64,000 nucleotides of DNA. It comes from Hyphomicrobiales bacterium (GTDB taxonomy: Bacteria > Pseudomonadota > Alphaproteobacteria > Rhizobiales > Beijerinckiaceae). The position numbers and the translations under genes are program-made. This document shows positions 27,660 to 41,506 of the stretch, one piece after another (positions within the stretch are counted from its first letter, which is position 1; every line of letters begins with the position of its first letter). The notes beneath the pieces are model-generated. The model was not told where the DNA came from and ran no database searches. It was given only the letters and a program-made list of their open reading frames with translations. The stretch lies in contig JAIYDY010000079.1 of assembly GCA_027487245.1 (NCBI GenBank), positions 1 to 64,000 of the forward strand. The letters run 5' to 3'.

Positions 27660-27749
27660 ATGTCGCTGTGCGCCAGCATCACTGCCAAGAAGGCTCTCAA
27701 ACGCGCTGACCGCAAAACGGTCGGCATGACCGGGCGCAAGCCGGCCTGA
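27660..27749 (+). CDS. possible small basic protein (29 aa)
   Basis: 29 codons, MSLCASITAKKALKRADRKT and onward, ending GRKPA. ATG is preceded by GAGAGATGAC as a possible SD. The peptide is Lys/Arg-rich and matches nothing I know. It begins 57 bp after the phased palindromes and ends 172 bp before gltB, so it could be a leader peptide or chance. The frame is open upstream to 27471, but that part has no protein-like character. Confidence 0.25.
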   Translation: MSLCASITAKKALKRADRKTVGMTGRKPA

Positions 27750-27822
27750 TCGACGGGCCAGGACAGCGCCCGCGGAAGACGCGAGGCGCCGGCGAAAGCA
27801 CCCCGCTTCTTCCTTGAAATAA

Positions 27823-27857
27823 CTGCCTGAGAGTCGGCAAAAGGACTCAACCGGCAG
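27823..27857 (+). other. structured element in the gltB leader
   Basis: Nested inverted repeats: outer CTGCC / GGCAG and inner GAGTC / GACTC, with 3-nt and 4-nt internal-loop sides (TGA, AACC) and an 8-nt loop. An alternative pairing TGCC / GGCA could compete. It sits 65 bp before the gltB start. Confidence 0.4.
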
Positions 27858-27921
27858 GGTAATCTGTGCGATGGGCAACACGCGCGTCCGTGCCGGGATG
27901 CGAGCGGTGGAGGGGTTTGCG

Positions 27922-32610
<4,689 letters not shown>

Positions 32611-32622
32611 CAAGGGCACGTC

Positions 32623-34047
32623 ATGGGCAAGGTTACAGGTTTTCTCGAATTCGACCGGCAGGAGCAGAAGTATCAGCTCGCCGGCGACCGCGTGCGGCAT
32701 TTCCGCGAGTTCACGCTTCCGCTGGAGGACAAGGACCTGCAGAAGCAGGCGGCCCGCTGCATGGATTGCGGCATCCCCTATTGCCACGGCCCGACCGGCT
32801 GCCCGGTGATGAACCAGATTCCGGACTGGAACGATCTGGTCTATTCCGGGCGTTGGGAAGAGGCCGCGCGCGACCTGCACTCGACCAATAATTTTCCCGA
32901 GTTCACCGGCCGCATTTGCCCGGCACCTTGCGAGGAAGCCTGCACGCTCAACCTCGAAAATGCCCCTGTCACCATCAAGACCATCGAGCAGGCCATCGCC
33001 GACAAGGCCTGGGAGAATGGCTGGATCACGCCGCAGGTGCCGTCGGCCCGGACCGGCAAGCGCGTCGCCATCATCGGCTCAGGCCCCGCCGGCATGGCGG
33101 CGGCCCAGCAGTTGGCCCGTGTCGGGCACGATGTTCATGTCTTCGAGCGCGAGCCGAAAGCCGGCGGGCTGCTGCGCTATGGCATTCCCGATTTCAAGAT
33201 GGAGAAGCACCATATCGACCGCCGCACCGAGCAGATGACGGCGGAAGGCGTGACATTCCACTACGGCGTCAATGTCGGTATCACCATGCCGTTCGCCGAC
33301 CTGTTGCGCGATTTCGATGCCGTGCTGATGGCGGGCGGCGCTGAATGGCCTCGCGATCCTGAACTGCCCGGTTCAGACTTGGCCGGCGTGCATTACGCCA
33401 TGCCATTCCTGACCCAATCGAACCGGCGCGTGAACCGCGAGGACATCTCCGGAGAAACCCCAATCGTCGCGAGCGGCAAGCATGTCGTGGTCATCGGCGG
33501 CGGCGACACCGCGTCCGACTGCATCGGCACCTCCTTCCGTCAGGGAGCCTTGCAGGTCACCCAGCTCGACATCCGTCCGAAGCCGCCCCAGATCGAGGAC
33601 AAGCTGATGGTCTGGCCGTACTGGCCGACCAAGATGCGCACCTCGTCAAGCCAGGCCGAAGGGGCCGAACGCGAGTTCCAGGCCGCCACGCTGCGCATCG
33701 AGGGCAAGAACGGCAAGGCCACGGGCGTGGTCTGCGCCCGCGTCGACGAGAAGCGGCAGCCCATTCCCGGCACCGAATTCGTGATCAAGGCCGACCTGGT
33801 CTTCCTCGCGATCGGCTTCTCTGGCTCGATCCTCGATGGCATGATCACCGAGGCCGGCGTGACAACAGACAAGCGCCGCAATGTCGTGGCGGACGACATG
33901 AGCTACCGCACCTCCCGCGACAAGGTCTTTGTCGCAGGCGACATGCGCCGGGGTCAGTCGCTCGTGGTCTGGGCCATCCGTGAGGGCCGGCAGGCTGCCC
34001 GCGCCATCGACGAAAGCCTGATGGGCGCAACCACGCTCCCGCGCTGA
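32623..34047 (+). CDS. gltD: glutamate synthase, small subunit
   Basis: 474 residues, starting 12 bp after gltB. N-terminal 4Fe-4S motifs [16 protein letters not shown] (about 47-62) and [12 protein letters not shown] (about 101-112) precede the FAD dinucleotide motif [14 protein letters not shown] (about 148) and NADPH motif [15 protein letters not shown] (about 289). It passes electrons from NADPH to the GltB FMN. Length matches the family. The gene is followed by a small stem-loop at 34074-34090 and a convergent gene. Confidence 0.97.
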   Translation: MGKVTGFLEFDRQEQKYQLAGDRVRHFREFTLPLEDKDLQKQAARCMDCGIPYCHGPTGCPVMNQIPDWNDLVYSGRWEEAARDLHSTNNFPEFTGRICPAPCEEACTLNLENAPVTIKTIEQAIADKAWENGWITPQVPSARTGKRVAIIGSGPAGMAAAQQLARVGHDVHVFEREPKAGGLLRYGIPDFKMEKHHIDRRTEQMTAEGVTFHYGVNVGITMPFADLLRDFDAVLMAGGAEWPRDPELPGSDLAGVHYAMPFLTQSNRRVNREDISGETPIVASGKHVVVIGGGDTASDCIGTSFRQGALQVTQLDIRPKPPQIEDKLMVWPYWPTKMRTSSSQAEGAEREFQAATLRIEGKNGKATGVVCARVDEKRQPIPGTEFVIKADLVFLAIGFSGSILDGMITEAGVTTDKRRNVVADDMSYRTSRDKVFVAGDMRRGQSLVVWAIREGRQAARAIDESLMGATTLPR

Positions 34048-34154
34048 CATCGGGAAGCATATCGGAGGCATCTTGCGGGAACGTCTCGCAGGAGAGAGTC
34101 CGCTCTGCGATCACACCATCTGGCCGCCAGCCAAGAGACGGCGGCAAGGTTCCG

Positions 34155-35456
34155 TCAGGGCGTTCTCGGCCAGCGGAAATCGTCGGCGCGGCCGGCGGCA
34201 GGCGGCGGAGCCTTGCCATCCTCGAACACCCTGTTGAGCAGGCTCGCTTCCGGGCCTGTGCCGCGCGCCGCGCCGAGTGTGGACACCAGCGCTCCGCCTC
34301 CCGCCACGGCAGGCCCGGTCAGCGGCAGGACGGGCCCGGCCACAGGCTTGACCTTGATGTCAGGCAGCCTGATCGGTTCGAGACCGTTGCTGAGCCGAGC
34401 GATCTGGTCGACCATCCGCTCGATACCGCCCGGCTGCAGTTCGGGCAGCAGCGTCGCTGCCTCGCTGCCGGGCGGCAATGGCAGGCCTTGCGGTGATACA
34501 CCGGGGAAAGGCGACGCCAGGACCGGCCCGCCGGACACGTCCGGCAAGATGCGGCGCAGTGCCACATCGGCAAAATGGGCGGCCTTGCGTGCCCCGGCGC
34601 GGGTGAAGTGCACGCCATCGCCGGTGCGCAGACGGGCGACCTGCCCGGAAAGGTCGGGTCCGCTGGCGCTGTAGCGGTTCTCCGCATCGACGAAACCTTG
34701 CCACAGATCGACATAGACCGCGCCGGCCCGCTCGCTGCGCTGCCGGTAGATCTCGTTGAGCATGACCAGATCGGCGGAAAGCCGGCCGTTCTGCATCGGC
34801 GGAGCACCCACCCAGATCAGCGGCACGCGCCGTTCGGCGAAGGCCTGCACGACGGCATCGATCCGGTCACGGTAAAGCTCGCGCCAGCGCTCGCTCAGCG
34901 GCTCGTGGGTCACATCCCCTTCGCGGATCGCCTGCCGGTCATTGGCGCCGAGCAGCATGACGCCAAGCGTGACCTTCTGATCGCTGGCCAGGAGCTCCCT
35001 CACGACCTTCGGCCAGTCATGGAAATCGCTGCGAACGAGGCCCGAATCGGCCCTGGTCTTGCGGATCACCGTGGCGGTCGGCACATCGCCGAGGGCATCG
35101 TCCAGCCCGCCGGCCAGCAATTCCCCGAGCGTGTCGCCGAGCACCACGACAAACGTCGTCGGGTCGACCTTGGGCAGCGGCTCGACCGGAGCCCCGGCCA
35201 GCGGCACCATCCCCGGCTCCAGCACGCGGCGAACCGGGGCGCGGGCCCGCTCACGCGGCACACCAAGGATGCGCGGCCCCGAACGCTGGGCCGGCAAGGA
35301 ATTGATGATGGCGTAAAGGCCCGAATTGTCGCTCTGCGCGTTGACGGAAGGGCCGGCGGTCGCCAGCATGAAAAGGACCGCCAACATCACGGACATTGCT
35401 GAACGGAGCTGGATGATCACGAAGCGAACCCTGTTGGCGAACCCTGTTGCGGCCAT
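34155..35456 (-). CDS. SGNH/GDSL hydrolase-fold protein (DUF459-like) with Thr in place of the nucleophile Ser
   Basis: 433 residues. N-terminal signal or anchor (SVMLAVLFMLATAGPSVNAQS, about 22-42), Pro-rich spacer, then an SGNH domain: block I reads VVVLGDTLGELLAGGLDDAL, where Thr109 replaces the catalytic Ser of GDS. Block III is LGANDRQAI and block V GDGVHFTRAG with the Asp/His pair. The C-terminal 100 residues are low-complexity. The family is widespread in Hyphomicrobiales; members lacking the GDS serine are known to me, so this may be a non-hydrolytic or altered enzyme. Periplasmic location is likely. ATG 35396 is an alternative start. Confidence 0.85.
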   Translation of the reverse strand: MAATGFANRVRFVIIQLRSAMSVMLAVLFMLATAGPSVNAQSDNSGLYAIINSLPAQRSGPRILGVPRERARAPVRRVLEPGMVPLAGAPVEPLPKVDPTTFVVVLGDTLGELLAGGLDDALGDVPTATVIRKTRADSGLVRSDFHDWPKVVRELLASDQKVTLGVMLLGANDRQAIREGDVTHEPLSERWRELYRDRIDAVVQAFAERRVPLIWVGAPPMQNGRLSADLVMLNEIYRQRSERAGAVYVDLWQGFVDAENRYSASGPDLSGQVARLRTGDGVHFTRAGARKAAHFADVALRRILPDVSGGPVLASPFPGVSPQGLPLPPGSEAATLLPELQPGGIERMVDQIARLSNGLEPIRLPDIKVKPVAGPVLPLTGPAVAGGGALVSTLGAARGTGPEASLLNRVFEDGKAPPPAAGRADDFRWPRTP

Positions 35457-35488
35457 CAGCCACGTCTAGCACGTCTTGGGCTTCCGCG

Positions 35489-36778
35489 TCAGCTTCCGGC
35501 TTGCAGCCGCGTCAGCAATTGCGGCGTCGGATAGCCATCGGGGATCAGCCTGTGGCGCTGCTGATACTGGCGCACGGCCTCGCGGGTTCCTGAGCCGACA
35601 CGCCCGTCCCCGTCGCCAGCATAGAACCCCAGCCGCTTCAGCCGCCGTTGCAGATCCTGCACCTGCGCCTTGCCGAGCCTCTGCTGCGAGACCGGCCAGT
35701 CGCCCTGGATCACCGCGCGCCCTGCGATCCGGTCGCCGAGATGACCGACACCCAGTGCATAGGCATCGGACGAATTGTAGGTCTTGATGACGTCGAAGTT
35801 CGAGGTCAGCAAGAAAACAGGCCCGGTATGGCCGGCCGGAAAGAACAGCCGTGCCTCACCGGAAGATGGCAGGCGAGAGCCGTTGGCGCGCGTCACACCG
35901 GCCTGCGCGAAGCTGGCAAACGAGCCGCGCAGCAGCGCGTAGTTGTAGCCCTCCGGAAGCGTGACCTCAAAGCCCCAGGGCAACCCCGGTGTCCAGCCGA
36001 ACGACCGGAGATAGTTTGCCGTCGAGGCAAGCGCGTCAGCGGGTGTGTCCCAGACATCGGCATGGCCGCCGCGAAAACCGACGGCGTGCTTCATGTAGCT
36101 CGAAGGCATGAACTGGGTATGGCCCATCGCGCCGGCCCAGGAACCGCGCATCTCGGCGCGCTCAGCCAGCCCCTTTTGCAGCATTTCGAGCGCAACCAGC
36201 AACTCGTCGCGGAAGAAATCGCCCCGGTAGCGCGCTGATGCCAGCGTCGCAAGGGAGCGGATCACGTCCTTGTCGCCCTTGAACGAGCCGTAGCCCGTTT
36301 CCATGCCCCAGATTCCAACCACGATCTCCTTGGGCACGCCATAGGTCTGCTCGATGCTGGCAAGCGCGGCAGCATGCGTCTGCATGGCGGCCTGCCCGCG
36401 CGGGATGCGCGAGCCGCCGACCGCATTGGTCAGATAAGTCCAGATCGGTGCCACGAACTCCGACTGCTTGCGGGTCAGGGCAATGATCGACGCGTCCGGC
36501 GTGACCCCGCGAAAGGCAGCATCGAACGTGGCTCGCGATACGCCACGCGCCTGGGCCAACGGCCAGAGGCCCTGCAGGAAACGCTGGAAGGCACCGCCCT
36601 GGTCGCTTTCGCTGCGTGGGGCAGCGCCTTGTGCGAGCGCTGCCTGAACCGGCAAAAAGACCGCGCTCAGCGCCAGACCCAGCAGCAATGACAACCGGGG
36701 CAGCAGCCGCCGGGACGATTCCAGAGGCGTCATCGAAGGCAAGCGCACAGGCGCAGGAGAGCGAAAGGCAGCTGTCAT
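35489..36778 (-). CDS. lytic murein transglycosylase, MltB family, with peptidoglycan-binding domain
   Basis: 429 residues. GGAGATT SD lies 5 bp before ATG 36778. Signal peptide about 20-50 (LSLLLGLALSAVFLPVQAALAQ). The MltB-type domain runs from FQRFLQGLWPLAQARGVSRATF to about residue 330, with catalytic Glu160 in VGIWGMETGYGSFKG. A C-terminal PG_binding_1 repeat follows (VQDLQRRLKRLGFYAGDGDGRVGSGTREAVRQYQ). It cleaves peptidoglycan glycan strands to 1,6-anhydro products in the periplasm. Stop of this gene is 33 bp upstream of the SGNH gene's start on the same strand, so the two are probably co-transcribed. Confidence 0.95.
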   Translation of the reverse strand: MTAAFRSPAPVRLPSMTPLESSRRLLPRLSLLLGLALSAVFLPVQAALAQGAAPRSESDQGGAFQRFLQGLWPLAQARGVSRATFDAAFRGVTPDASIIALTRKQSEFVAPIWTYLTNAVGGSRIPRGQAAMQTHAAALASIEQTYGVPKEIVVGIWGMETGYGSFKGDKDVIRSLATLASARYRGDFFRDELLVALEMLQKGLAERAEMRGSWAGAMGHTQFMPSSYMKHAVGFRGGHADVWDTPADALASTANYLRSFGWTPGLPWGFEVTLPEGYNYALLRGSFASFAQAGVTRANGSRLPSSGEARLFFPAGHTGPVFLLTSNFDVIKTYNSSDAYALGVGHLGDRIAGRAVIQGDWPVSQQRLGKAQVQDLQRRLKRLGFYAGDGDGRVGSGTREAVRQYQQRHRLIPDGYPTPQLLTRLQAGS

Positions 36779-37044
36779 GACAATCTCCGGGCAGCGGAAG
36801 GCAACGCGGGTTCCTGAAACCGCATATGGTAGAAAAGTGATCCTCTGCCAGAGGGCCGATGTTCGGTTAGCGAGCCGTTAACGCCGCGTTGTGTCGCAGG
36901 GTTGGCCGCTCTGTTCACGCTGCTTTCAGATGTTCTGTGGCACTTGATCTTCGAAGCACCTGCCCCGCCGGCAGGTCAGCGCCGATCCCGTCCCCGGGGC
37001 ACCTGCCCTTTGTCTGTTGCCCTCCTCTTCCGAGAGCCCGTGTC
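36779..37044. other. mltB-like / galU divergent region
   Basis: 266 bp. Contains a 13-bp palindrome (CCTCTG-C-CAGAGG, 36842-36854) and, in the galU leader, a perfect 7-bp stem (ACCTGCC / GGCAGGT, 36958-36976) with a 5-nt loop. No gene seen. Confidence 0.4.
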
Positions 37045-37923
37045 ATGCACAAGCCCATTCGCAAGGCCGTCCTGCCCGTTGCCGGTCTCGGCACCCGTTT
37101 CTTGCCGGCCACCAAGGCGATCCCGAAGGAAATGCTGACCGTGGTCGACCGACCCGTGGTCCAGCACGTCGTCGACGAGGCCCGCGCTGCCGGGATCGAG
37201 CATTTTGTCTTCGTCACAGGCCGCAACAAGGACATGATCGAGGATCACTTCGACAATGCCTACGAGCTGGAGGACACGCTTGCCCGCCGCGCCAAGACCC
37301 GCGAGCTCGACGGGCTGAAGGCCGACATGCTGCCTGCCGGCGGCGCCAGCTTCACCCGCCAGCAGGCTCCGCTCGGGCTCGGCCATGCGGTCTGGTGCGC
37401 CCGTGACATCATCGGCGACGAGCCGTTCGCGCTGCTGCTGCCCGACATGCTGCACCATACAGCGGGCAAGGGCTGCCTTGCCGAGATGATCGCGGCCTAT
37501 GACAGCCATGGCGGCAACCACATCGCGGTCGCGCCGGTTCCCGACGACCAGACCCACCAGTACGGCATTGTCGGTGTCACGGACCGGGCGGCCAAGGTCT
37601 CGCAGATCACTACAATGGTCGAGAAACCGGCCAGGGGAACTGCGCCCTCGAACCTGCACATCACCGGGCGCTACATCCTCCAGCCGACCATCTTCGATCT
37701 GCTGGCCCGGCAGGAGAAGGGTGCCGGCGGGGAAATCCAGCTCACCGATTCGATGATCCGCCTGTCGCAGACGGAGGCCTTCTACGCCGTCCGTTTCGAT
37801 GGTGCGATCTACGATACCGGCTCGAAGATCGGGTTCCTTTCGGCCAATGTCGCCTATGCCATGGCAAGGCCCGACCTCGCCGGCGATCTCAGGGCGGAAA
37901 TCGCCCGCATCATGGCTGGCTGA
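37045..37923 (+). CDS. galU: UTP-glucose-1-phosphate uridylyltransferase
   Basis: 292 residues from the conserved MHKPIRKAVLPVAGLGTRFLP. Nucleotidyltransferase signature GLGTRFLPATKAIPKEMLTVVDRPVVQ binds UTP, and Lys/Asp of FALLLPDMLH and the EKP of MVEKPARG complete the family pattern. It makes UDP-glucose for exopolysaccharide, glycan and glucan synthesis, including the substrate pool for periplasmic glucans. The frame is open to 36889 upstream but the conserved start is clear. Confidence 0.96.
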   Translation: MHKPIRKAVLPVAGLGTRFLPATKAIPKEMLTVVDRPVVQHVVDEARAAGIEHFVFVTGRNKDMIEDHFDNAYELEDTLARRAKTRELDGLKADMLPAGGASFTRQQAPLGLGHAVWCARDIIGDEPFALLLPDMLHHTAGKGCLAEMIAAYDSHGGNHIAVAPVPDDQTHQYGIVGVTDRAAKVSQITTMVEKPARGTAPSNLHITGRYILQPTIFDLLARQEKGAGGEIQLTDSMIRLSQTEAFYAVRFDGAIYDTGSKIGFLSANVAYAMARPDLAGDLRAEIARIMAG

Positions 37924-37962
37924 CCGGGCGGCGATTAGGCCTGGCCATCCGGCACGCCCTGA

Positions 37963-39774
37963 TCAGAGCTGGAGCCTGAGGCCGACGAGGAAGATGTTGG
38001 CCGTGTAGTCGGCACCGGCTGCCGTCGATTGCAGCCGCTCGTGGGTGAAGCTGGCGCGAACCGACGTGGTGCGCGTCAGCTTGTACTCGGTACGCAGCCC
38101 GGCCGAGATCGTATCCTCCGTCGAGCCGGCCCCGAAGCCCGAGCGCTGACCCTCCGCAAACGCGCCGATGGTCCAGTTCCGGCGCAAGGCATGGGCAACA
38201 TCGAGGCTGACCTTCCGGTTGATCGTGCCGGAGACGTTGGGCACCGTGGTATCGGCCAGTTCGGTCGAGCCGCGCAGGGTCACGGTGGTCAGCGGCGTGG
38301 CGCTCCAGATCAGGCTGGCGTCACCGACGATGCCGCGCAGCTCCCTCAGCCGCGGATCGTCATAGGAACGCTGCTGGTAGCCGACCGAGGCTTCGCCGGT
38401 GAGCAGGCGCGTCAGCTCGAAGGTCGAGCCCACGCGGGCACCGCTGCCAACCGATCCTCGCCGGAAGCCCAGTGTATCGGCCTTCTCGTCGAACACGCGG
38501 GTATCGGTCGAAACCTCGACGAACGGTGAAATGCCCGGCGTCAGTTCGTAGCCGATGCGTCCCCTGACGCCGAGCTGCGTGGCATCGCGGGAACTTTGCC
38601 TGATGAGACCGCCAAGCAGGTCGCGCGCGTCGTCATAGGTGGTGCGGTCGACCGATCCGCGCAGGTTGAGCGAGAGCCGGTTGAAGCGCTGGGTCACGCC
38701 GGCCGATGCACCATAGCCATAGACGTTCGGACGCTCGCGCGTGGCGACGTTGAAGTTGGTCGAGCCCGGTCGCTGCGTCTCCAGCGAAAGGCGCGAATCG
38801 ATGTCGATGTCAGTATCGCGCGATACATTGAGCCGGAGGTTCGAAGTTCCGGTTGCATCGGGCCGGCTCGCATCGCGCTGGTCGGAATAAAACGAGTAGC
38901 CGCCGCGCAAGATGCTGGTGAAGGAATGCTGCGACCAGTCCGAGCGGACCTGCACCTCGCCATCCGTGCGGCTGAACACCGAGCCGCGCGCACCTGTCGG
39001 TGCCCGGTTCGGGTTGCTGTCATGGCCGGCCGACTGGGTGATCGAAGGGGTCACCACCAAGGTGCCGACCCTGAGCCCAAGCGGCGCGAAGGGGTCGGCC
39101 TCCGCCACAACCGGACGCCGCCTCGGCACATCCTGCAAGCCATCCGCCGCCGGTGTGAGGACACGCGTCGATGTGAGCGCTCCGGTCGTGAGTGCCCTTC
39201 GGTTCGGTATCTGCGGGCCGGTGCGGGATGTCTGGCCTGATTCCTGGGGTTGGCCCGCCCCGGTGCCGGGCACTTCCGTCAGCCCCGGTGGCAGGCCCAA
39301 GACCTGCCGGCGCTCGGGACGAACCGGACGTTGCGCCAGGCCCTTGATGCGCGCCTGAACCGGGCGGCTGGCGCGTGACGGGCTTCGCCGCGTCACAGGC
39401 CCGCCGGATGGAGCCTGTGCGGCATTGGCATCTGCGCCGGCAAGCACCGGCACCGCCCCAGCCGATACAGGCCGTGGAGCAGGTTGAAACGGGTTCTCGG
39501 GGGCAAGAAAGCGCGGATCGAGCGTGATGTCACGCACATCAGACAGTCTCGTGCCGCGCAAGTCGAAACCTGTCATGCCGTCGCTCTGCGGCAAGGCACG
39601 GATTGTCCCTTGCTGGCTCCGCCCCGCAACAGCAGGAGGCCCCGCTGTCTGCGCCAGTGCCGTCTGAGTTGCCAGCAGCCCGACCAGCAGCGCCGCAAGG
39701 CTGACACCGCCCAGTCGTCGCCGGACGCCCGCGCGGGCGGCGCTCTGATCAGGCACTGTCTGGCGTCCGCCCAT
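37963..39774 (-). CDS. outer membrane beta-barrel protein (BBP2-like)
   Basis: 603 residues. Signal peptide (LGGVSLAALLVGLLATQTALAQ, about 20-41), then a long disordered Pro/Arg/Gln-rich region (to about 235). The C-terminal 360 residues show alternating hydrophobic/polar strands (TLVVTPSITQSAGHDSNPNR, LRGGYSFYSDQRDASRPD, SLNLRGSVDRTTYDDARD) that end NIFLVGLRLQL, a typical terminal barrel strand. This resembles the putative beta-barrel porin 2 group often found with exopolysaccharide genes; galU is next door, though this is weak context. Promoter region carries CtrA-like half sites. Confidence 0.8.
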   Translation of the reverse strand: MGGRQTVPDQSAARAGVRRRLGGVSLAALLVGLLATQTALAQTAGPPAVAGRSQQGTIRALPQSDGMTGFDLRGTRLSDVRDITLDPRFLAPENPFQPAPRPVSAGAVPVLAGADANAAQAPSGGPVTRRSPSRASRPVQARIKGLAQRPVRPERRQVLGLPPGLTEVPGTGAGQPQESGQTSRTGPQIPNRRALTTGALTSTRVLTPAADGLQDVPRRRPVVAEADPFAPLGLRVGTLVVTPSITQSAGHDSNPNRAPTGARGSVFSRTDGEVQVRSDWSQHSFTSILRGGYSFYSDQRDASRPDATGTSNLRLNVSRDTDIDIDSRLSLETQRPGSTNFNVATRERPNVYGYGASAGVTQRFNRLSLNLRGSVDRTTYDDARDLLGGLIRQSSRDATQLGVRGRIGYELTPGISPFVEVSTDTRVFDEKADTLGFRRGSVGSGARVGSTFELTRLLTGEASVGYQQRSYDDPRLRELRGIVGDASLIWSATPLTTVTLRGSTELADTTVPNVSGTINRKVSLDVAHALRRNWTIGAFAEGQRSGFGAGSTEDTISAGLRTEYKLTRTTSVRASFTHERLQSTAAGADYTANIFLVGLRLQL

Positions 39775-39824
39775 CTTGTCCGTTCACGCGACATCGAAGG
39801 GGCTGGGCGTATTGCCCGGCCACC

Positions 39825-39856
39825 ATGGTTAACAGAGATAAAATGAGGTTGGTTAA
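39825..39856 (-). promoter_or_regulatory. CtrA-like half sites upstream of beta-barrel gene
   Basis: On the minus strand, TTAACCAT (39832-39825) matches the CtrA half-site consensus, and a second TTAACC lies 24 bp upstream (39856-39851). They precede the barrel gene by about 50-80 bp. Confidence 0.3.
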
Positions 39857-39890
39857 TGGACCGTAACCGGTGCCAGGCGGTGGCCTGCGA

Positions 39891-40337
39891 TCAGGCCGGT
39901 TCGACCACGAGCGCAGAGCCCTCAAGGCCGACGATCCGGACCTTGCTGCCCGCAGCGGCATCCTTGCCCTGCGCACGCCAGACCGTATCGCCAAGCCGGA
40001 TGCGGCCCTCGCCGTTCTCGATGGGCTGATCCAGCCGGACCGTCTTGCCGATCAGGTCACGGGACAGCGCATTGAGGTTCGTTGCGGCATCCGGCTCGGC
40101 TCCCTTGCGGCGCATCACCGCACGCCCGGCCAGCACGCTGCCGACCGCAAAGCCGCAGAACAGCATCGCCGCACTGGCCCAGCCGAGGCCAAGGGCTGCC
40201 GCAGCCAGCCCTGTCGCCAGCGCGGCCAGCCCCAGCCAGATGAAGAACAACCCCGGCGCAAGCAGTTCCACCAGCATGAACACGAGGCCGGTGATGATCC
40301 AGACCCATGGTCCGAGGGCCGCGATTGCCGCGATCAT
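39891..40337 (-). CDS. NfeD family membrane protein
   Basis: 148 residues. Two or three N-terminal transmembrane helices (WVWIITGLVFMLVELLAPGLFFIWLGLAALATGLAAAALGLGW) precede a C-terminal OB-fold (about 80-145) with LIGKTVRLDQPIENGEGRIRLGDTVWRAQGKD. NfeD proteins partner with SPFH/stomatin proteins in membrane microdomains. Its start overlaps the SPFH gene stop by 4 bp, as expected for such a pair. Confidence 0.92.
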   Translation of the reverse strand: MIAAIAALGPWVWIITGLVFMLVELLAPGLFFIWLGLAALATGLAAAALGLGWASAAMLFCGFAVGSVLAGRAVMRRKGAEPDAATNLNALSRDLIGKTVRLDQPIENGEGRIRLGDTVWRAQGKDAAAGSKVRIVGLEGSALVVEPA

Positions 40338-41365
40338 GCGTCGCCCCCGCCGCTGCGGCCGGTGTTCGGTCCGTTCGACGATGGCACGATCGGCACCGTC
40401 GGGCCGGGCCGGGCGCGTGTGGTCGGATTCTTGCCGTCACCGTCGCTGAAAACCGCACGGGTCAGCTCGGAGATACCGCCGATCGTGCCGGCGAGAGATG
40501 CCATCTCGATCGGCAGGATCACCACTTTCTGGTTTGGTGCCGTCGCCAGTTCGCGGATGGCTCCGATGTACTTCTCGGCCACCAGGAAATTCGCGGCGGC
40601 CAAATCGCCCTTGGTGATGGCTTCCGACACCATGCTGGTGGCCTTTGCTTCTGCCTCCGCCGACCGCTCGCGCGCCTCTGCATCGCGGAACGCAGCCTCC
40701 TTGCGGCCTTCGGCAGCAAGGATCTGGGAGGCTTTCTCGCCCTCGGCGCGCAGGATGTCTGCCTGCCGTTTGCCTTCCGCCTCGAGGATGTTGGCGCGCT
40801 TCTCGCGTTCCGCTTTCATCTGCCGCGCCATCGCGTCGGCAAGATCCGCAGGGGGACGGCTGTCCCTGATCTCGATGCGGTTGACCTTGATCCCCCATGG
40901 CGAGGCGGCGGCATCCAGCACCCTCAGCAGCCGCTCGTTGATCTCGTCGCGATGCGACAGGAGCTGGTCGAGGTCCATCGAACCGACCACCGTGCGGATG
41001 TTTGTCATGGTCAGCGTGATCAGCGCCAGTTCGAGGTCAGCGACCTCATAGGAGGACTTGGCGGCATCCAGAACGTTGAAGAAGGCGGCGGCATCGATCT
41101 TGACCCCCGCATTGTCCTTGGTGATGGCCTCCTGGCTCGGCACGTCAAGCACCTGCTCCATCACGTTGACCTTGTGGCCGATGCGCTCGACGTAAGGCAC
41201 GATCAGGCCAAGGCCGGGGCCGAGCGTGCGCGAATAGCGCCCGAAGCTTTCGACCGTGTAGTTGAAACCTTGCGGCACGATGCGCACGCCCCGCGCGATG
41301 GTGAAAATCACCAGTGCCACGAAGACAAGGATCGCGATTTCGAAACCGGAGAGCAGGAAGTTCAT
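40334..41365 (-). CDS. SPFH/Band 7 (stomatin/QmcA-like) protein
   Basis: 343 residues from MNFLLSGFEIAILVFVALVI, whose first helix anchors it in the inner membrane. The SPFH domain (about 25-200) has VRIVPQGFNYTVESFGRYSRTLGPGLGLIVPYVE and SPWGIKVNRIEIRD, followed by a long Ala/Glu coiled coil (about 205-270). Stomatin-like proteins form large scaffolds that influence protease and transporter activity. Translationally coupled to nfeD. The frame is open upstream to 41482 without the conserved pattern. Confidence 0.93.
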   Translation of the reverse strand: MNFLLSGFEIAILVFVALVIFTIARGVRIVPQGFNYTVESFGRYSRTLGPGLGLIVPYVERIGHKVNVMEQVLDVPSQEAITKDNAGVKIDAAAFFNVLDAAKSSYEVADLELALITLTMTNIRTVVGSMDLDQLLSHRDEINERLLRVLDAAASPWGIKVNRIEIRDSRPPADLADAMARQMKAEREKRANILEAEGKRQADILRAEGEKASQILAAEGRKEAAFRDAEARERSAEAEAKATSMVSEAITKGDLAAANFLVAEKYIGAIRELATAPNQKVVILPIEMASLAGTIGGISELTRAVFSDGDGKNPTTRARPGPTVPIVPSSNGPNTGRSGGGDA

Positions 41366-41506
41366 GCGCCGCACCAGAAACGGCCGGCATGCGACGGGGC
41401 GTCGCGCGATCAGGGCCAGCCGACCAGCAGTTACATTGGACATCCGTGCTTCATTGCGCAAGGGCAGCCGTGCTGCCCCCACCTCACCAGCCTGCCTTCG
41501 GCGAGG

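Noticed and set aside
27826-27836. CTGAGA like the TPP-riboswitch thi box
   Set aside because: No other TPP riboswitch elements, and the downstream gene is gltB.
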